From: CAVYWD01 sp963772225
GTDB taxonomy: Bacteria; Myxococcota; Myxococcia; Myxococcales; UBA5297
Length of the DNA stretch: 64,000 nt
Reading direction: 5' to 3'
NCBI GenBank assembly: GCA_963772225.1
Contig: CAVYWD010000001.1
Coordinates: 558,001 to 622,000 of the forward strand
In this document: in pieces, positions 37,681-47,544 of the stretch
Layout of the letters: each line of letters opens with the position of its first letter
How positions within the stretch are numbered: position 1 is the stretch's first letter
The notes under the pieces: generated by a model
Databases searched by the model: none
Seen by the model: the letters and a program-made list of their open reading frames with translations, nothing else
Told to the model about the DNA's origin: nothing
Made by a program: the position numbers and the translations under genes

Positions 37681-39225
37681 CTAGTGCCGGAAGTGTCGCA
37701 CACCCGTGAAGATCATCGAAGCGCCCCGTTCGTCGGCGGCGGCGATGGCGTCGGCGTCGCGGATGGACCCGCCGGGCTGCACGATGCAGGTCGCGCCGGC
37801 CTTGAGCGCCTCGTCGACGCCGTCGCGGAACGGGAAGAACGCATCGGACGCCATGGACGTGCCGGCGAGCGGCAGAGCCGCGCGACGGACCGCTCCGCGC
37901 ACTGCCTCGACCCGGCTCGTCTGCCCGCCGCCCACCGCCGCCACTTGGCCCGGCCGAGCGAAGACCACCGCGTTGCTCTTGACGTGCTTGACCACCTTCC
38001 AGGCGAAGCGGGCTGCGGCCAGCTCCTCCGGGGTCGGGGCGCGCTTGCTCACGACCTTCCAGGCGTTCTCGTCCACCTCGAGCACGTCGCGGTCCTGCGC
38101 GAGGAGCCCGCCGGCGATCGAGCGGACCTCGAGCCCGCCGCGCTTCCACCGGCTACGGGGCCCGGCGAGGCTGGGCAGGGCCAAGAGCCGCAGGTTCTTC
38201 TTCCCGGCGAGCGCCGCGCGCGCGGCCTCGTCGAAGCCGGGGGCGACCACGGCTTCCAGGAAGATCTCCGCCAGGGCCTTGCCGGTCGCGCCGTCGACCG
38301 GGCGGTTGAGGGCCACGACGCCGCCGAAAGCCGACTCCTCGTCGGTAGAGCGCGCCTTGCGGAAGGCGTCCTCAGGGCCCTGCCCGCTGGCCGCGCCGCA
38401 GGGCGTGTTGTGCTTGACGATGACGCAGCTCGCTTCGTCCAGCTCCTTGAGGCAGTTGAGCGCCGCCTCCAGGTCGAGCAAGTTGTTGTACGAGAGCTCC
38501 TTGCCCCCCAGCACCTCGGCGAAGGCCACCGAAGGCTCGGGCGGCTCGTGGCGCTCGCGGTAGAAGGCGGCCTTCTGGTGCGGGTTCTCGCCGTAGCGGG
38601 TCTCAAAGGCCTTGCGCGCGCTGAGGACGAGCAGGTCCGGGAGCTCGTCGCCCGTGAGCCAGCGGGAGATGGCCGCGTCGTAGGCCGCGGTGTGCGCGAA
38701 GGTCTTCTTCATGAGCGCGCGGCGCGTGGCCTCGGAGAGCTTGCCGTCCCGCTCGAGCTCCTCGAGCACGCGGGGGTAGTCGTCGGGATCCACGACCGAG
38801 CCGACGCTCGCCCAATTCTTGGCAGAGGCGCGCAAGAGCGACGGGCCGCCGATGTCGATGTTCTCGATGATCTCCTCGAAAGGCGCCCCACGGGCGACGG
38901 TCGCCTCGAAGGGGTACAGGTTCACGGCCACCAGGTCGATGGGCGCGATGCCTTGCGCCTTGGCCTCCGCCTCGTCGCCCGCCTCGCCCCGCCGATAGAG
39001 GATGCCGCCGAACACGCGTGGGTGAAGCGTCTTGACCCGCCCGCCGAAGACCTCGGGCGCGCCGGTGTAGTCGCTTACCTTGACCACCTCCACGCCGGCC
39101 GCGGAGAGCGCGTCGGCCGTGCCGCCGGTGGAGAGGATTTCGAAGCCCAACTTGGCCAGACCCCGACCGAGCTCGACGATTCCACGCTTGTCCGAGACGC
39201 TCAGGATCGCCCGACGGGAAGCCAT
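37681..39225 (-). CDS. purH: AICAR transformylase / IMP cyclohydrolase
   Basis: Bifunctional enzyme for the last two steps of IMP synthesis. The N-terminal MGS-like cyclohydrolase domain includes LSVSDKRGIVELGRGL, ILSTGGTADAL and GRVKTLHPRVFGGILYRR. The AICARFT domain includes RYGENPHQKAAFYRE, VIVKHNTPCGAA, SDAFFPFRDGVDEA and GGSIRDADAIAAADERG. Length (514 residues) is normal. ATG 39225 has GGAGG close upstream; the frame could extend to 39264 without a better signal. It is first in a leftward run purH, TPR gene, purD, ATPase pair, purE. Confidence 0.96.
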   Translation of the reverse strand: MASRRAILSVSDKRGIVELGRGLAKLGFEILSTGGTADALSAAGVEVVKVSDYTGAPEVFGGRVKTLHPRVFGGILYRRGEAGDEAEAKAQGIAPIDLVAVNLYPFEATVARGAPFEEIIENIDIGGPSLLRASAKNWASVGSVVDPDDYPRVLEELERDGKLSEATRRALMKKTFAHTAAYDAAISRWLTGDELPDLLVLSARKAFETRYGENPHQKAAFYRERHEPPEPSVAFAEVLGGKELSYNNLLDLEAALNCLKELDEASCVIVKHNTPCGAASGQGPEDAFRKARSTDEESAFGGVVALNRPVDGATGKALAEIFLEAVVAPGFDEAARAALAGKKNLRLLALPSLAGPRSRWKRGGLEVRSIAGGLLAQDRDVLEVDENAWKVVSKRAPTPEELAAARFAWKVVKHVKSNAVVFARPGQVAAVGGGQTSRVEAVRGAVRRAALPLAGTSMASDAFFPFRDGVDEALKAGATCIVQPGGSIRDADAIAAADERGASMIFTGVRHFRH

Positions 39226-39336
39226 GGCAACCTCCGTGACTTTTCGAGAGAGGCGCGGACCCAAAGACCGCCGACGGGCCGCGCGATGTGCAGGTGCCGC
39301 TTTCGGCGAGAGGGCGGTGAGGCGAGCCTCGGCTCA

Positions 39337-39501
39337 CTACGTCGGGGGCGGCGACTTGCGCGGGAAAGCGCAGTTGAGGAAGGTGGTCCGCTCGCCCAGG
39401 AGGACGGCTTTGACGCAGCGCAAGTAGCACAGGGCGCCAAACTCGCGAACGATGATGACCGCGTGGGAGAGCACGTGTCGTGAGGTGATGCTTCCGTGCA
39501 T
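39337..39501 (-). CDS. Small basic, hydrophobic protein (54 residues), unknown
   Basis: This short frame starts at ATG 39501 with GGGAG eight bases upstream and ends with TAG at 39337. Third codon positions are G or C in close to nine tenths of codons, as in the real genes around it, which supports coding. The sequence includes SRHVLSHAVIIVREFGALCYL and VLLGERTTFLNCAF, with three Cys and an amphipathic or weakly hydrophobic centre. No family was recognised. It lies alone between purH (112 bases) and the radical SAM gene (171 bases). Confidence 0.45.
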   Translation of the reverse strand: MHGSITSRHVLSHAVIIVREFGALCYLRCVKAVLLGERTTFLNCAFPRKSPPPT

Positions 39502-39672
39502 GAGTCCGCTCCCACGCAGCGAATTCGGTTCGCGATGGTCAAATCGCGGCGCGTCTTGTAGCCATCCCCGCAAGGGCTGTCAAGAAGTTCCCTTTATGCA
39601 ACATTGCGCCACGCCGCCGCGCTTCCCACCCCGAGCCGCAGCGGGAGCCGACGCGAGACTCCCAAAGGCCCG

Positions 39673-40950
39673 TCATCGCTCGCCCAGACCGCGCGCGAAG
39701 TTGCCGATCGACAGCCAGGGCGCCGCCCGGCGAAAGCGCTGGAGCATGGCGCGCACCCCTACCGCCGGGCCGCCGGCGCCGCGCCCGCGGGCGAGCTCCA
39801 CGTACGGGTCGGCGTCGATGCAGAGCGAGCGCGCCTGCACCTGGTCCACGCGATGGCGGCGCAAGAGCTCGCACAAGAGCTCGACCTCCCCGAGGCGATC
39901 GGTCACGCCGGGCAGGATGAGCAGGTTGACCGCGACGTAGGCGCCCCGCGCGCGCGCCCTGGCGAAGGATTCCTCGACGTCGGAGAAGCCATAGCCGACC
40001 GGCCGGTAGTACGCGGCGTAGAGGTCGGGGTGGGCGGAGTTGAGGCTGATGCGCACGGCGTCCAGGCCTGCGTCCAGGAGAGCTTCCAGGGCCTCGGGGC
40101 GGCTCGCGTTGGTGTTGATGTTGATGGAGCCGCGAGCCGTCTTGAGCCTCATCGACCGGACGGCGGCCGCCAGCGCCTTGGAGCGCGTGAGCGGCTCGCC
40201 CTCGCAGCCCTGGCCGAAGCTGACCATGACTCGGCCGCGGGCGTGCGCGAGGTGCGCCGCGCCCACCTCCGCCAACTCCTCGGCGCCGGGCGCTTCGCGC
40301 TGGCGCTCCATGGAGGAGGGAGGCCCGCCGCGCCGCCGCTCGCTGATGCAGCCGGCGCAGCGGGCGTTGCAGCCGGTCGACGCTGGCAGGCCGCCCTCGT
40401 CGCGCCGGTAGAAGATGTTCTGGGCGGTGAAGCAGCCGTACTCGCGCGCGCAGCGCTCGAGCTGGCGGAGCACGCGATTGTCGGGAGCCTCGGCCCTGAG
40501 CCGCTCGATGCGCCCCTCGAGGTCGGGCGTGGAGAAGCGGCGCGGGTTCCAGTGCGCCCTGCGGTCGGTGCGCAGGGCCCAGCCGACCGGGCCGCGCGGC
40601 CCCCAACCCGCTGCGGCGTAGGCCCATTGGGTCAGCGGCGGGCCGCCGCGCCGCTCGGCGGCGGGCAGCAGCGTCCGGGTGTAGCCCGGGGGGAAGATGG
40701 CCGCCACGGCGTCGGGCACCCAGCGGCGCTTCCCCACCCGCACCTCGTGGAGGGGAACGGCGTCGCCGCTCTCGGGGTCGAGCCCGACGGGCCGCCGGCC
40801 AGGCAGGCGCACGAGCCGGCCCCCGCTGGGCAGCGGGATGGGCGCCTCGGCAGGGGCCAAGAGCACGTCCCCCGAGCGAGCGAGCGCTCGAAGGTGCGGG
40901 TGCTCGAAGACCGTTCCGTCGGGCGCGGCAAAGAGAAGTTTTGGGAGCAT
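39673..40950 (-). CDS. Radical SAM protein, function unknown
   Basis: A protein of 425 residues. A cluster CxxxCxxC (STGCNARCAGC, near residue 195) binds the 4Fe-4S that cleaves S-adenosylmethionine. VMVSFGQGCEGEPL and INTNASRPEALEALLDAGLDAVRISLNS are typical of the radical SAM barrel. The first ~190 residues form an extra domain beginning LPKLLFAAPDGTVFEHPHLRALAR, which I do not recognise. No SPASM cluster is apparent after the barrel. No peptide-precursor gene is adjacent. A divergent GNAT gene lies 134 bases away, so a shared control region is possible. Confidence 0.82.
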   Translation of the reverse strand: MLPKLLFAAPDGTVFEHPHLRALARSGDVLLAPAEAPIPLPSGGRLVRLPGRRPVGLDPESGDAVPLHEVRVGKRRWVPDAVAAIFPPGYTRTLLPAAERRGGPPLTQWAYAAAGWGPRGPVGWALRTDRRAHWNPRRFSTPDLEGRIERLRAEAPDNRVLRQLERCAREYGCFTAQNIFYRRDEGGLPASTGCNARCAGCISERRRGGPPSSMERQREAPGAEELAEVGAAHLAHARGRVMVSFGQGCEGEPLTRSKALAAAVRSMRLKTARGSININTNASRPEALEALLDAGLDAVRISLNSAHPDLYAAYYRPVGYGFSDVEESFARARARGAYVAVNLLILPGVTDRLGEVELLCELLRRHRVDQVQARSLCIDADPYVELARGRGAGGPAVGVRAMLQRFRRAAPWLSIGNFARGLGER

Positions 40951-41084
40951 CGTCTTCGAGTGAACCGGCGGGCCGCGGGGCCCATGCGCAAGGCCCCGCC
41001 TGCGCCTGGGGGGCGAGAACTTCGCCGCGAGCTTCGGGGCGCGCTAGGATAGCGCGGGAGTGGGCAGGAGTGTCGAGGCGCATC

Positions 41085-41525
41085 GTGGCTGAACTTTTCA
41101 AAATCCGGCCCGCCCGCAGAGGCGATCGCGAGGCCATCGCCGCCTTGCTGCGCGATCTCGGCTACCCCGAGGCGGCCGACTCGAGCACGCTCCTCTGGGT
41201 GCTGAACCATCCGGAGATCGACGTCTTCGTCGCCGCCGACAACCTCGACCGCGCCATCGGCTTCGTCAGCCTCTCGCACCGCCCTCAGCTGCGCGTGCGC
41301 GGCCGCGTCGCGACCATCGACGAGCTGGTGGTGACCGAGGCGTGGCGAAACAAGGGCGTGGGCACCCGGCTGCTGGCCATGGCCATCGAGCGGGCGCGCG
41401 CGCTCTCCGCCAAGAGGGTCGAGCTCGTCACCGAGCAGGGGCGCAAGGTCGTGCGCCGAGGGGTCTACGAGCGCAGCGGCTTCGACGAGGTGGACGGGGT
41501 CCCGATGCGCCTCAAGGGGCTCTGA
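41085..41525 (+). CDS. GNAT-family N-acetyltransferase
   Basis: Acetyl-CoA-dependent acetyltransferase of 146 residues. The N-terminal FKIRPARRGDREAIAALLRDLGY and the acetyl-CoA pyrophosphate loop in VVTEAWRNKGVGTRLLAMAIERA (R-x-x-G-x-G) are clear, and YERSGFDEVDG ends the domain. GTG 41085 was chosen because GAGG lies 7 bases upstream; GTG 41070 or a longer frame from 40941 is less likely. The acceptor is unknown. It faces the radical SAM gene and is convergent with the ferredoxin gene. Confidence 0.85.
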   Translation: MAELFKIRPARRGDREAIAALLRDLGYPEAADSSTLLWVLNHPEIDVFVAADNLDRAIGFVSLSHRPQLRVRGRVATIDELVVTEAWRNKGVGTRLLAMAIERARALSAKRVELVTEQGRKVVRRGVYERSGFDEVDGVPMRLKGL

Positions 41526-41653
41526 ATCGGCTGCATCCCAGGCTCGTCGCACCGCGTGACGAATTTCCAGGCGGAGCAGGGCGCGGCTCGGCGTCGAGTG
41601 CCGTCGTCGCAAGGGGTGGGCCGCGCGAGTATTTCTCGCGGCGGCGGGGGCGC

Positions 41654-41977
41654 TCACTTCGCCGAGCCGAGCCTCAAGCTCTCCACGGGCCGCCCGCCCT
41701 GCAGGTGCTCCTCGACGATGCGCGCCACGTCCTCTTCGCGGACGCCGCGGTACCAGACGCCCTCGGGGTAGACGACCACTGCCACCCCCTCGTTGCAGGC
41801 GTCCAGGCAACCCGAGGCGTTGGCCCGCACCTCGGCGTCGAGCCCCTTCTCGCGGATGGCCTTCTTGAACGCCCCCAGGACGGCGTCGGAGCCCCGCCGG
41901 CGGCAGCTCGGCTTCGGGGAGCCGGGCGGCCGCTCGTTGGTGCAGACGAAGACGTGGAGGCGGAAGCGACCGGGCAT
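41654..41977 (-). CDS. Thioredoxin-like [2Fe-2S] ferredoxin
   Basis: Small electron carrier of 107 residues. RLHVFVCTNERPPGSPKPSC supplies two Cys of the cluster and ANASGCLDACNEG the other two, the pattern of thioredoxin-fold 2Fe-2S proteins (as in NuoE or Shethna-type ferredoxins). VVVYPEGVWYRGVREEDVARIVEEHL is the standard C-terminal half. ATG 41977 follows the membrane glycosyltransferase stop by 48 bases on the same strand. Its redox partner cannot be assigned; an FprA-type reductase is encoded at 50046-51491. Confidence 0.88.
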   Translation of the reverse strand: MPGRFRLHVFVCTNERPPGSPKPSCRRRGSDAVLGAFKKAIREKGLDAEVRANASGCLDACNEGVAVVVYPEGVWYRGVREEDVARIVEEHLQGGRPVESLRLGSAK

Positions 41978-42025
41978 GGCCCCATGGATATCGCGGTCGG
42001 CGCGGCTCCGCCACTGCGGCGGCAT

Positions 42026-43204
42026 TCAGGACCGCGCGGTCCTCTCCCAGGCGGCCTTCTGGCTCCCGCGCAGGAAGCGGACGAAGCCCACAGCGAGCGC
42101 CAGGTTCATCGCAACGAAGTAGCAGGCCGCGCTGCCGGCCCGGCGCAGGGCACCGCGGGCGAGTCCCTTCGCGCCTGCGAGGGCCAGCGCGTAGAACGCC
42201 ACCTGGCCCACCAGCGCCGCGAGATAGAAAGGCGACCGCCGGGCGAGCGCTGCGCTCGACAGGAGCGCCAGCGCGAGCAGGGCCGGCGCGAACCAGCGCA
42301 GGACCTTGTGCGACCAGAGCGCGTAGGCGGCAAAGCCCCGGGACGGGTGAAGGAGGCCCGCCACGAGCGAGAGGCTCTGGAAGTCGCCCGCGCCGATGCG
42401 GACGCGGCGGGCGAACTCGGCCGCGCGGTCTTCGGCGGTCTCTTCATAGGCGATGGCCTCCGGCTCGTAGCGGACCTGGAAGCCCGCCAACAGGAGCCGC
42501 AGCGGGATCACGAAGTCGTCCACCACGGCCTCGGGCGGCAGCGCCTCGAAGAGCGACCGGCGGATCGCATAGAGCCCTCCGTTGGCGCCGAGCACCGCGC
42601 CGTGGCGTCCCTCGTAGAGCTTCAGGAGCGTCTCGTAGGTCCAGTAGGCGCCCTCCTCGTAGGCTCCTCGCCGGCGGTTGTAGAGCTTGAGCCGGCCGCA
42701 GACCGCGCCCACCTTCGGGTCGGCGAAGTGTCGGACCAGGCGCCGCACCGCGCGCTTGTCGATCATGGTGTTGGCGTCGGTGAGGACCACCACCTCGCCG
42801 GCGGCAGCTGGCACGCAGCGGTTGAGGACCGCGACCTTCCCTCCCCTCGGCCCCGCCCAGAGGCGGACGCGCGGATCCGGGCACGACTGCACCACCGCCT
42901 CGGTCCGGTCGGTGGAGCCGTCGCTGCCGATCAGGACCTCGAACCGCGCCTCCGGGTAGTCGATGGAGAGGCTGTTGTCGAGCTTGGCTCCGATGCAGCG
43001 CTCCTCGTTGTAGGCCGGGACGATGAGCGAGACCGCCGGCTCGAACGCCGCGTCCGCCCCCTGGCCTCGCCGGTCGCGCGCGCGCGCAAGGAACGCCAGG
43101 GTCCCTCGAAGCTGGCTCCAGCCCTCCCAGGCGATGAGGCTCAGCAGATACCCGGCATAGGCATGCGCGAGCAGCCCGGCAGCCGCCCAGAAGACGAAGG
43201 CCAT
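42026..43204 (-). CDS. Membrane GT2 glycosyltransferase (cellulose/PNAG synthase-like)
   Basis: A protein of 392 residues with an N-terminal membrane helix (FVFWAAAGLLAHAYAGYLL) and about four C-terminal ones. The cytoplasmic GT2 domain has SLIVPAYNEERCIGAKLDNSL, IGSDGSTDRTEA, VLTDANTM (DxN in place of DxD), VVDDFVIPLR, and a QxxRW-like site replaced by RRVRIGAGDFQSL. It resembles processive or lipid-linked glycosyltransferases at the inner membrane. ATG 43204 has GAGGGAGGGG upstream; a longer frame to 43324 lacks such a signal. It is outside the main polysaccharide locus. Confidence 0.85.
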   Translation of the reverse strand: MAFVFWAAAGLLAHAYAGYLLSLIAWEGWSQLRGTLAFLARARDRRGQGADAAFEPAVSLIVPAYNEERCIGAKLDNSLSIDYPEARFEVLIGSDGSTDRTEAVVQSCPDPRVRLWAGPRGGKVAVLNRCVPAAAGEVVVLTDANTMIDKRAVRRLVRHFADPKVGAVCGRLKLYNRRRGAYEEGAYWTYETLLKLYEGRHGAVLGANGGLYAIRRSLFEALPPEAVVDDFVIPLRLLLAGFQVRYEPEAIAYEETAEDRAAEFARRVRIGAGDFQSLSLVAGLLHPSRGFAAYALWSHKVLRWFAPALLALALLSSAALARRSPFYLAALVGQVAFYALALAGAKGLARGALRRAGSAACYFVAMNLALAVGFVRFLRGSQKAAWERTARS

Positions 43205-43421
43205 CGCCCCTCCCTCGCGGCGAGAGCAGCAAGAAGAGGGCCGGCGCGCGGCGCCATCCGCCGCCGTTGGGCGCGACCGCCGCAGCGCGGAAACGCGGTT
43301 CTGCACCTGGGAAACGGACGCCAACGCCTGAGAGTCGCGGGCCCCGACGCCCAGCCACAGAAGGGCGCGAGAGCACCGGCCCGAGAAGAGCGGCTGCCGG
43401 CGGGGAGCTTCGGGCGCCCTG

Positions 43422-45580
43422 CTACGGCGCGGGTTCCGAGTGGGCGGTGGCGCTCTCGATGTCCTGGATGAGGTGCGCTGCGGCCAGGTGCGCCGGGTTC
43501 GCCTTGACGATCTCGCCGATGGCCTTGCGCGCGCCGGCGAAGTCCCGCGCCTCGAGCATGAGCTTGGCCTGGATCAGCCGCGCCCGGGTCAGCGCCGGGT
43601 CCTTTCGGAGGGCCTCCTTGGCCTTCTCGCGCGCTTCGGGAGCGCTCTGCTGAGCGTAGAACGCCGCGAGGGCCAAGTCCGCGAACGCGCGCGCGTCGTC
43701 GTGCAGGACGCCGCGCTCGTCTTTGGGGTTGTCGCTGTAGATCTTCGCGAGCCTCTCGGCGCTCTTGTTTCCCTTCACGCCGAAGTAGACCGCCGACGCG
43801 CGAAAGACCGCCGCGCTGTCAGGGCTTCCGCTCGCAGCCTCCTTGCACCGCACCAGGAGCTTGCTCGCGGCCTCGTCGTACTTGCGCGCCTCGTCGATGA
43901 GCCGGTCCATCTGCGCGTTGAGCTTCACCAGCTCCTCGCGCTTCTCGGCCGCCCCTTTCTCCAGCTCGCCTCTGGCCTGGTCTCCCTTGGCCCTCAAGCG
44001 CCGAATCTCTTCGCCGAGGTCATGCGTCAGCAGCGTGTAAGCCATGATCGAGTTGGCCTGGGCTGGCAAATACTTCGGGTCCTTGGCCTCGATGTCCTGC
44101 CACGCGGCGATCGCCTGCTTGAGCGAGGCGCTGTCGTCCCGCTTCATGAGATTCAGGGCGGCGGCGTCGGCCGCGAGGGTCGCCGGATCGACCTTCGGAG
44201 TTCGCAGCGTGAAGAACGCCGTGGCCCCGAGGACCACGAGCAGGCCTACCGCCACGCCGCCCAGGATCATGGGCAGGCGGCGCTGGCTCTTCTTGAGCGC
44301 CAGCTGGAGCTGCAGGGTCTGCGCCCCGGCCTTCATCGACGCCGGCGGCGCAGCGCCCTGGGACCGCTTGGACCAAACCGCCCCGGGCGCCGGCCCGGGC
44401 ATCGGCTCGTCGCCCGCATTGGAGTCCTGCGACAAAGGCGCGTCCGCGCCCTCGAGCTCGGCGCCGATCGCGGGGGTCGCTTCGGCCGGCGTCTCGCCGA
44501 CCAGCTCGGTCTGCGCGACGACCTCCTCCTCGCCCGGCGGCCGGGACGCCGGGCGCCGGTCCGGCAGCGGAACGGCGGGGATCTCTACGGCGGGTGCGCC
44601 CGAGCTGGCGATGCTGGCGGCATCGGCGGCGTCATCGTCCTTTGCGCCGGGCTGCGCCGCCCCAAACATCTGCGTCCCGCGGGGCGGCGGGCGCGAGGGG
44701 TGCGGCTGGCCTTCCGGCGATGGCGTTGCGGCGAGCTGCGACTTGCCGAAGAGGAGCGTCCTATCGGAGCCACCGGCCATCGGATCCTCGGGCGCGGGCG
44801 CCGGAGAGCTTTCGGCCGGCGTCGTCCCGCCGAAGATCATGGTTCGGCTGGAGGCGGCCAACTCGGGCTCGGGCGCCGGGGAGCTCTCGGGCGGCGTCGT
44901 CCCCCCGAAGATCATGGTCCGGCTGGAGGCGGCCAACTCGGGTTCGGGCTCGGCGCGCTCGCGCTCCGCCGATTCGGGCGCCGGGCTCTGGGGCTTGGCG
45001 ACCGGGGCGAGCTCCTCGCGCCGCGGCGCGGCCACGGCGCCGAACATCGCCGTCTTCGCGGGACTCCGGGTGGGCTCGCTCGCCGGTCGCGAGGGAGCGC
45101 CGAACACGATGGTCCGGCTCGAATCTGAGACGTCCTCGCGGGTCTCATTGAAAGCGCCCGCCCGGGTCGAGCGCTTCGAATCGTCGGCAGGCGGGAGCGC
45201 CGGCGAGCCGAAGATCATGGTTGCATTGGAGCTGGCATCGGCTTCACTGCCTCGCGCCTGCGGGCGGTGAGCCACGAGGGTGGCGTCGTCCCGGTTCGTG
45301 GCGACGTCGGCGAGCGGCGGGGAGCCGAAGATCTTCGTGGCATTGGGCGGCGTCGCCTGGCGGCCCAGGCTGGGCGGCGCTCGCTTCGGCAGCGGCTCGT
45401 GGAGCGGGGCGCGCCGCGACGCCGGCGGAGAAGCAGGCCGCGCCGACTGCGCGGGGGCGCGGGCCGGACGAGCGGTGAACACCAGGCCGCAGCGCGTGCA
45501 CTGGACCGGGGCTCCGCCGGGGGGATCAGCTTGTCGTCCAGCACATAGACGGTCGCGCAGCGCTCACAGGAGATGTGCAC
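43422..45580 (-). CDS. MJ0042 zinc-ribbon TPR-type protein with eight TxxFG motifs; frame broken at 45519-45524
   Basis: Starts at ATG 45580 with an MJ0042 ribbon (SCERCATVYVLDDKLIP, then QCTRCGLVF). The ribbon is split by a frameshift in a G6 run (C6 on the coding strand); seven C would restore the frame, giving about 718 residues. The next ~270 residues are disordered and repeat a motif ending in FG: ATKIFGSP, ATMIFGSP, RTIVFGAP, KTAMFGAV, RTMIFGGT twice, RTLLFGKS, GTQMFGAA. One membrane helix follows (MILGGVAVGLLVVLGATAFF), then a helical TPR-like tail. The architecture parallels the protein at 34650-37586. The break lies in a homopolymer, so sequencing error is likely. Confidence 0.75.
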
Positions 45581-45614
45581 GTCGTGCCTCCAGAATCAAG
45601 GCCTTCAATCTACC

Positions 45615-46040
45615 TCACATTCCACCGGGGGTAAGCGCGTCGCGCAGGGCCTTGAGCCGCGCGGGACCTACGCCCGAGATGCTCGCCAGCTCCTCGACCG
45701 AGGAGAACCCTCCGCGAGAGCGCCGCACCGCGAGGATTCGGCGCGCGAGCGAAGGCCCCACGCCCGAGAGGTCCTCCAAGTCCTTCGCGGTCAGCGCGTT
45801 CAGGTCGACGGGGAGCCCGAGCGCTCGCCGGGCGCCGAGCGACAAAGGCGGCTCGCGCGCGCCGAGCGGCGGAGCGCCGCAGACGGCCCGAGCGGTTCCG
45901 GCCATGAGCCTGGCCGAGAACCCCTGGTCGCAGCGCGGCGGGCGCCTTTCGGCCGCGAGCGAGCAGACCGCCGCCCAGGCGCAGACGAGCCCGGCGACGA
46001 GCGCCAGAGCCCGCGCGCGAGCCCCCCTCTCGGCCTGCAT
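45615..46040 (-). CDS. ComEA-like helix-hairpin-helix protein
   Basis: Exported protein of 141 residues. The N-terminus is a signal peptide or anchor (RARALALVAGLVCAWAAVCSLA). The C-terminal ~65 residues contain a tandem helix-hairpin-helix: VDLNALTAKDLEDLSGVGPSLARRI and FSSVEELASISGVGPARLKAL, each with the GVGP turn that binds DNA backbone. This is the ComEA domain of competence systems that bind incoming DNA in the periplasm. Two Cys lie between signal and HhH. ATG 46040 follows aspartokinase by 29 bases; no other competence gene is in the window. Confidence 0.85.
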   Translation of the reverse strand: MQAERGARARALALVAGLVCAWAAVCSLAAERRPPRCDQGFSARLMAGTARAVCGAPPLGAREPPLSLGARRALGLPVDLNALTAKDLEDLSGVGPSLARRILAVRRSRGGFSSVEELASISGVGPARLKALRDALTPGGM

Positions 46041-46069
46041 GATTCCCCCCTCTGCGGTCGGCGAAAGGC

Positions 46070-47314
<1,245 letters not shown>

Positions 47315-47421
47315 TCGTTTTGGACCTTCGTTCGCCCTTTCTGCGCGTCGAGCTTCTGACGCGCTGGACCTGCCGCCAAGAGGGCGGCGATGTTAGGGAG
47401 CGACCACCCCTGTGTCAAACG

Positions 47422-47469
47422 CCGCGCACTGGGGCCGCGCACTGGGGCCGCGCGGGGGCCGGCCCCCGC
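47422..47469. repeat. 13-bp tandem repeat followed by perfect 18-bp palindrome
   Basis: CCGCGCACTGGGG occurs at 47422-47434 and again directly at 47435-47447, with six bases of a third copy. Overlapping its end, GCGGGGGCCGGCCCCCGC (47452-47469) is a perfect palindrome. Both lie in the divergent lysC-hutH intergenic region, upstream of the hutH start at 47545, where control sites are expected. No regulator family was recognised. Confidence 0.6.
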
Positions 47470-47544
47470 TGGATCTGTCCAGTCCCGCTCCGGTAGCGTG
47501 CACTCGCGCCCCGTCAGCCGGGCAACGCTTTCGCGAGGCCCCCC

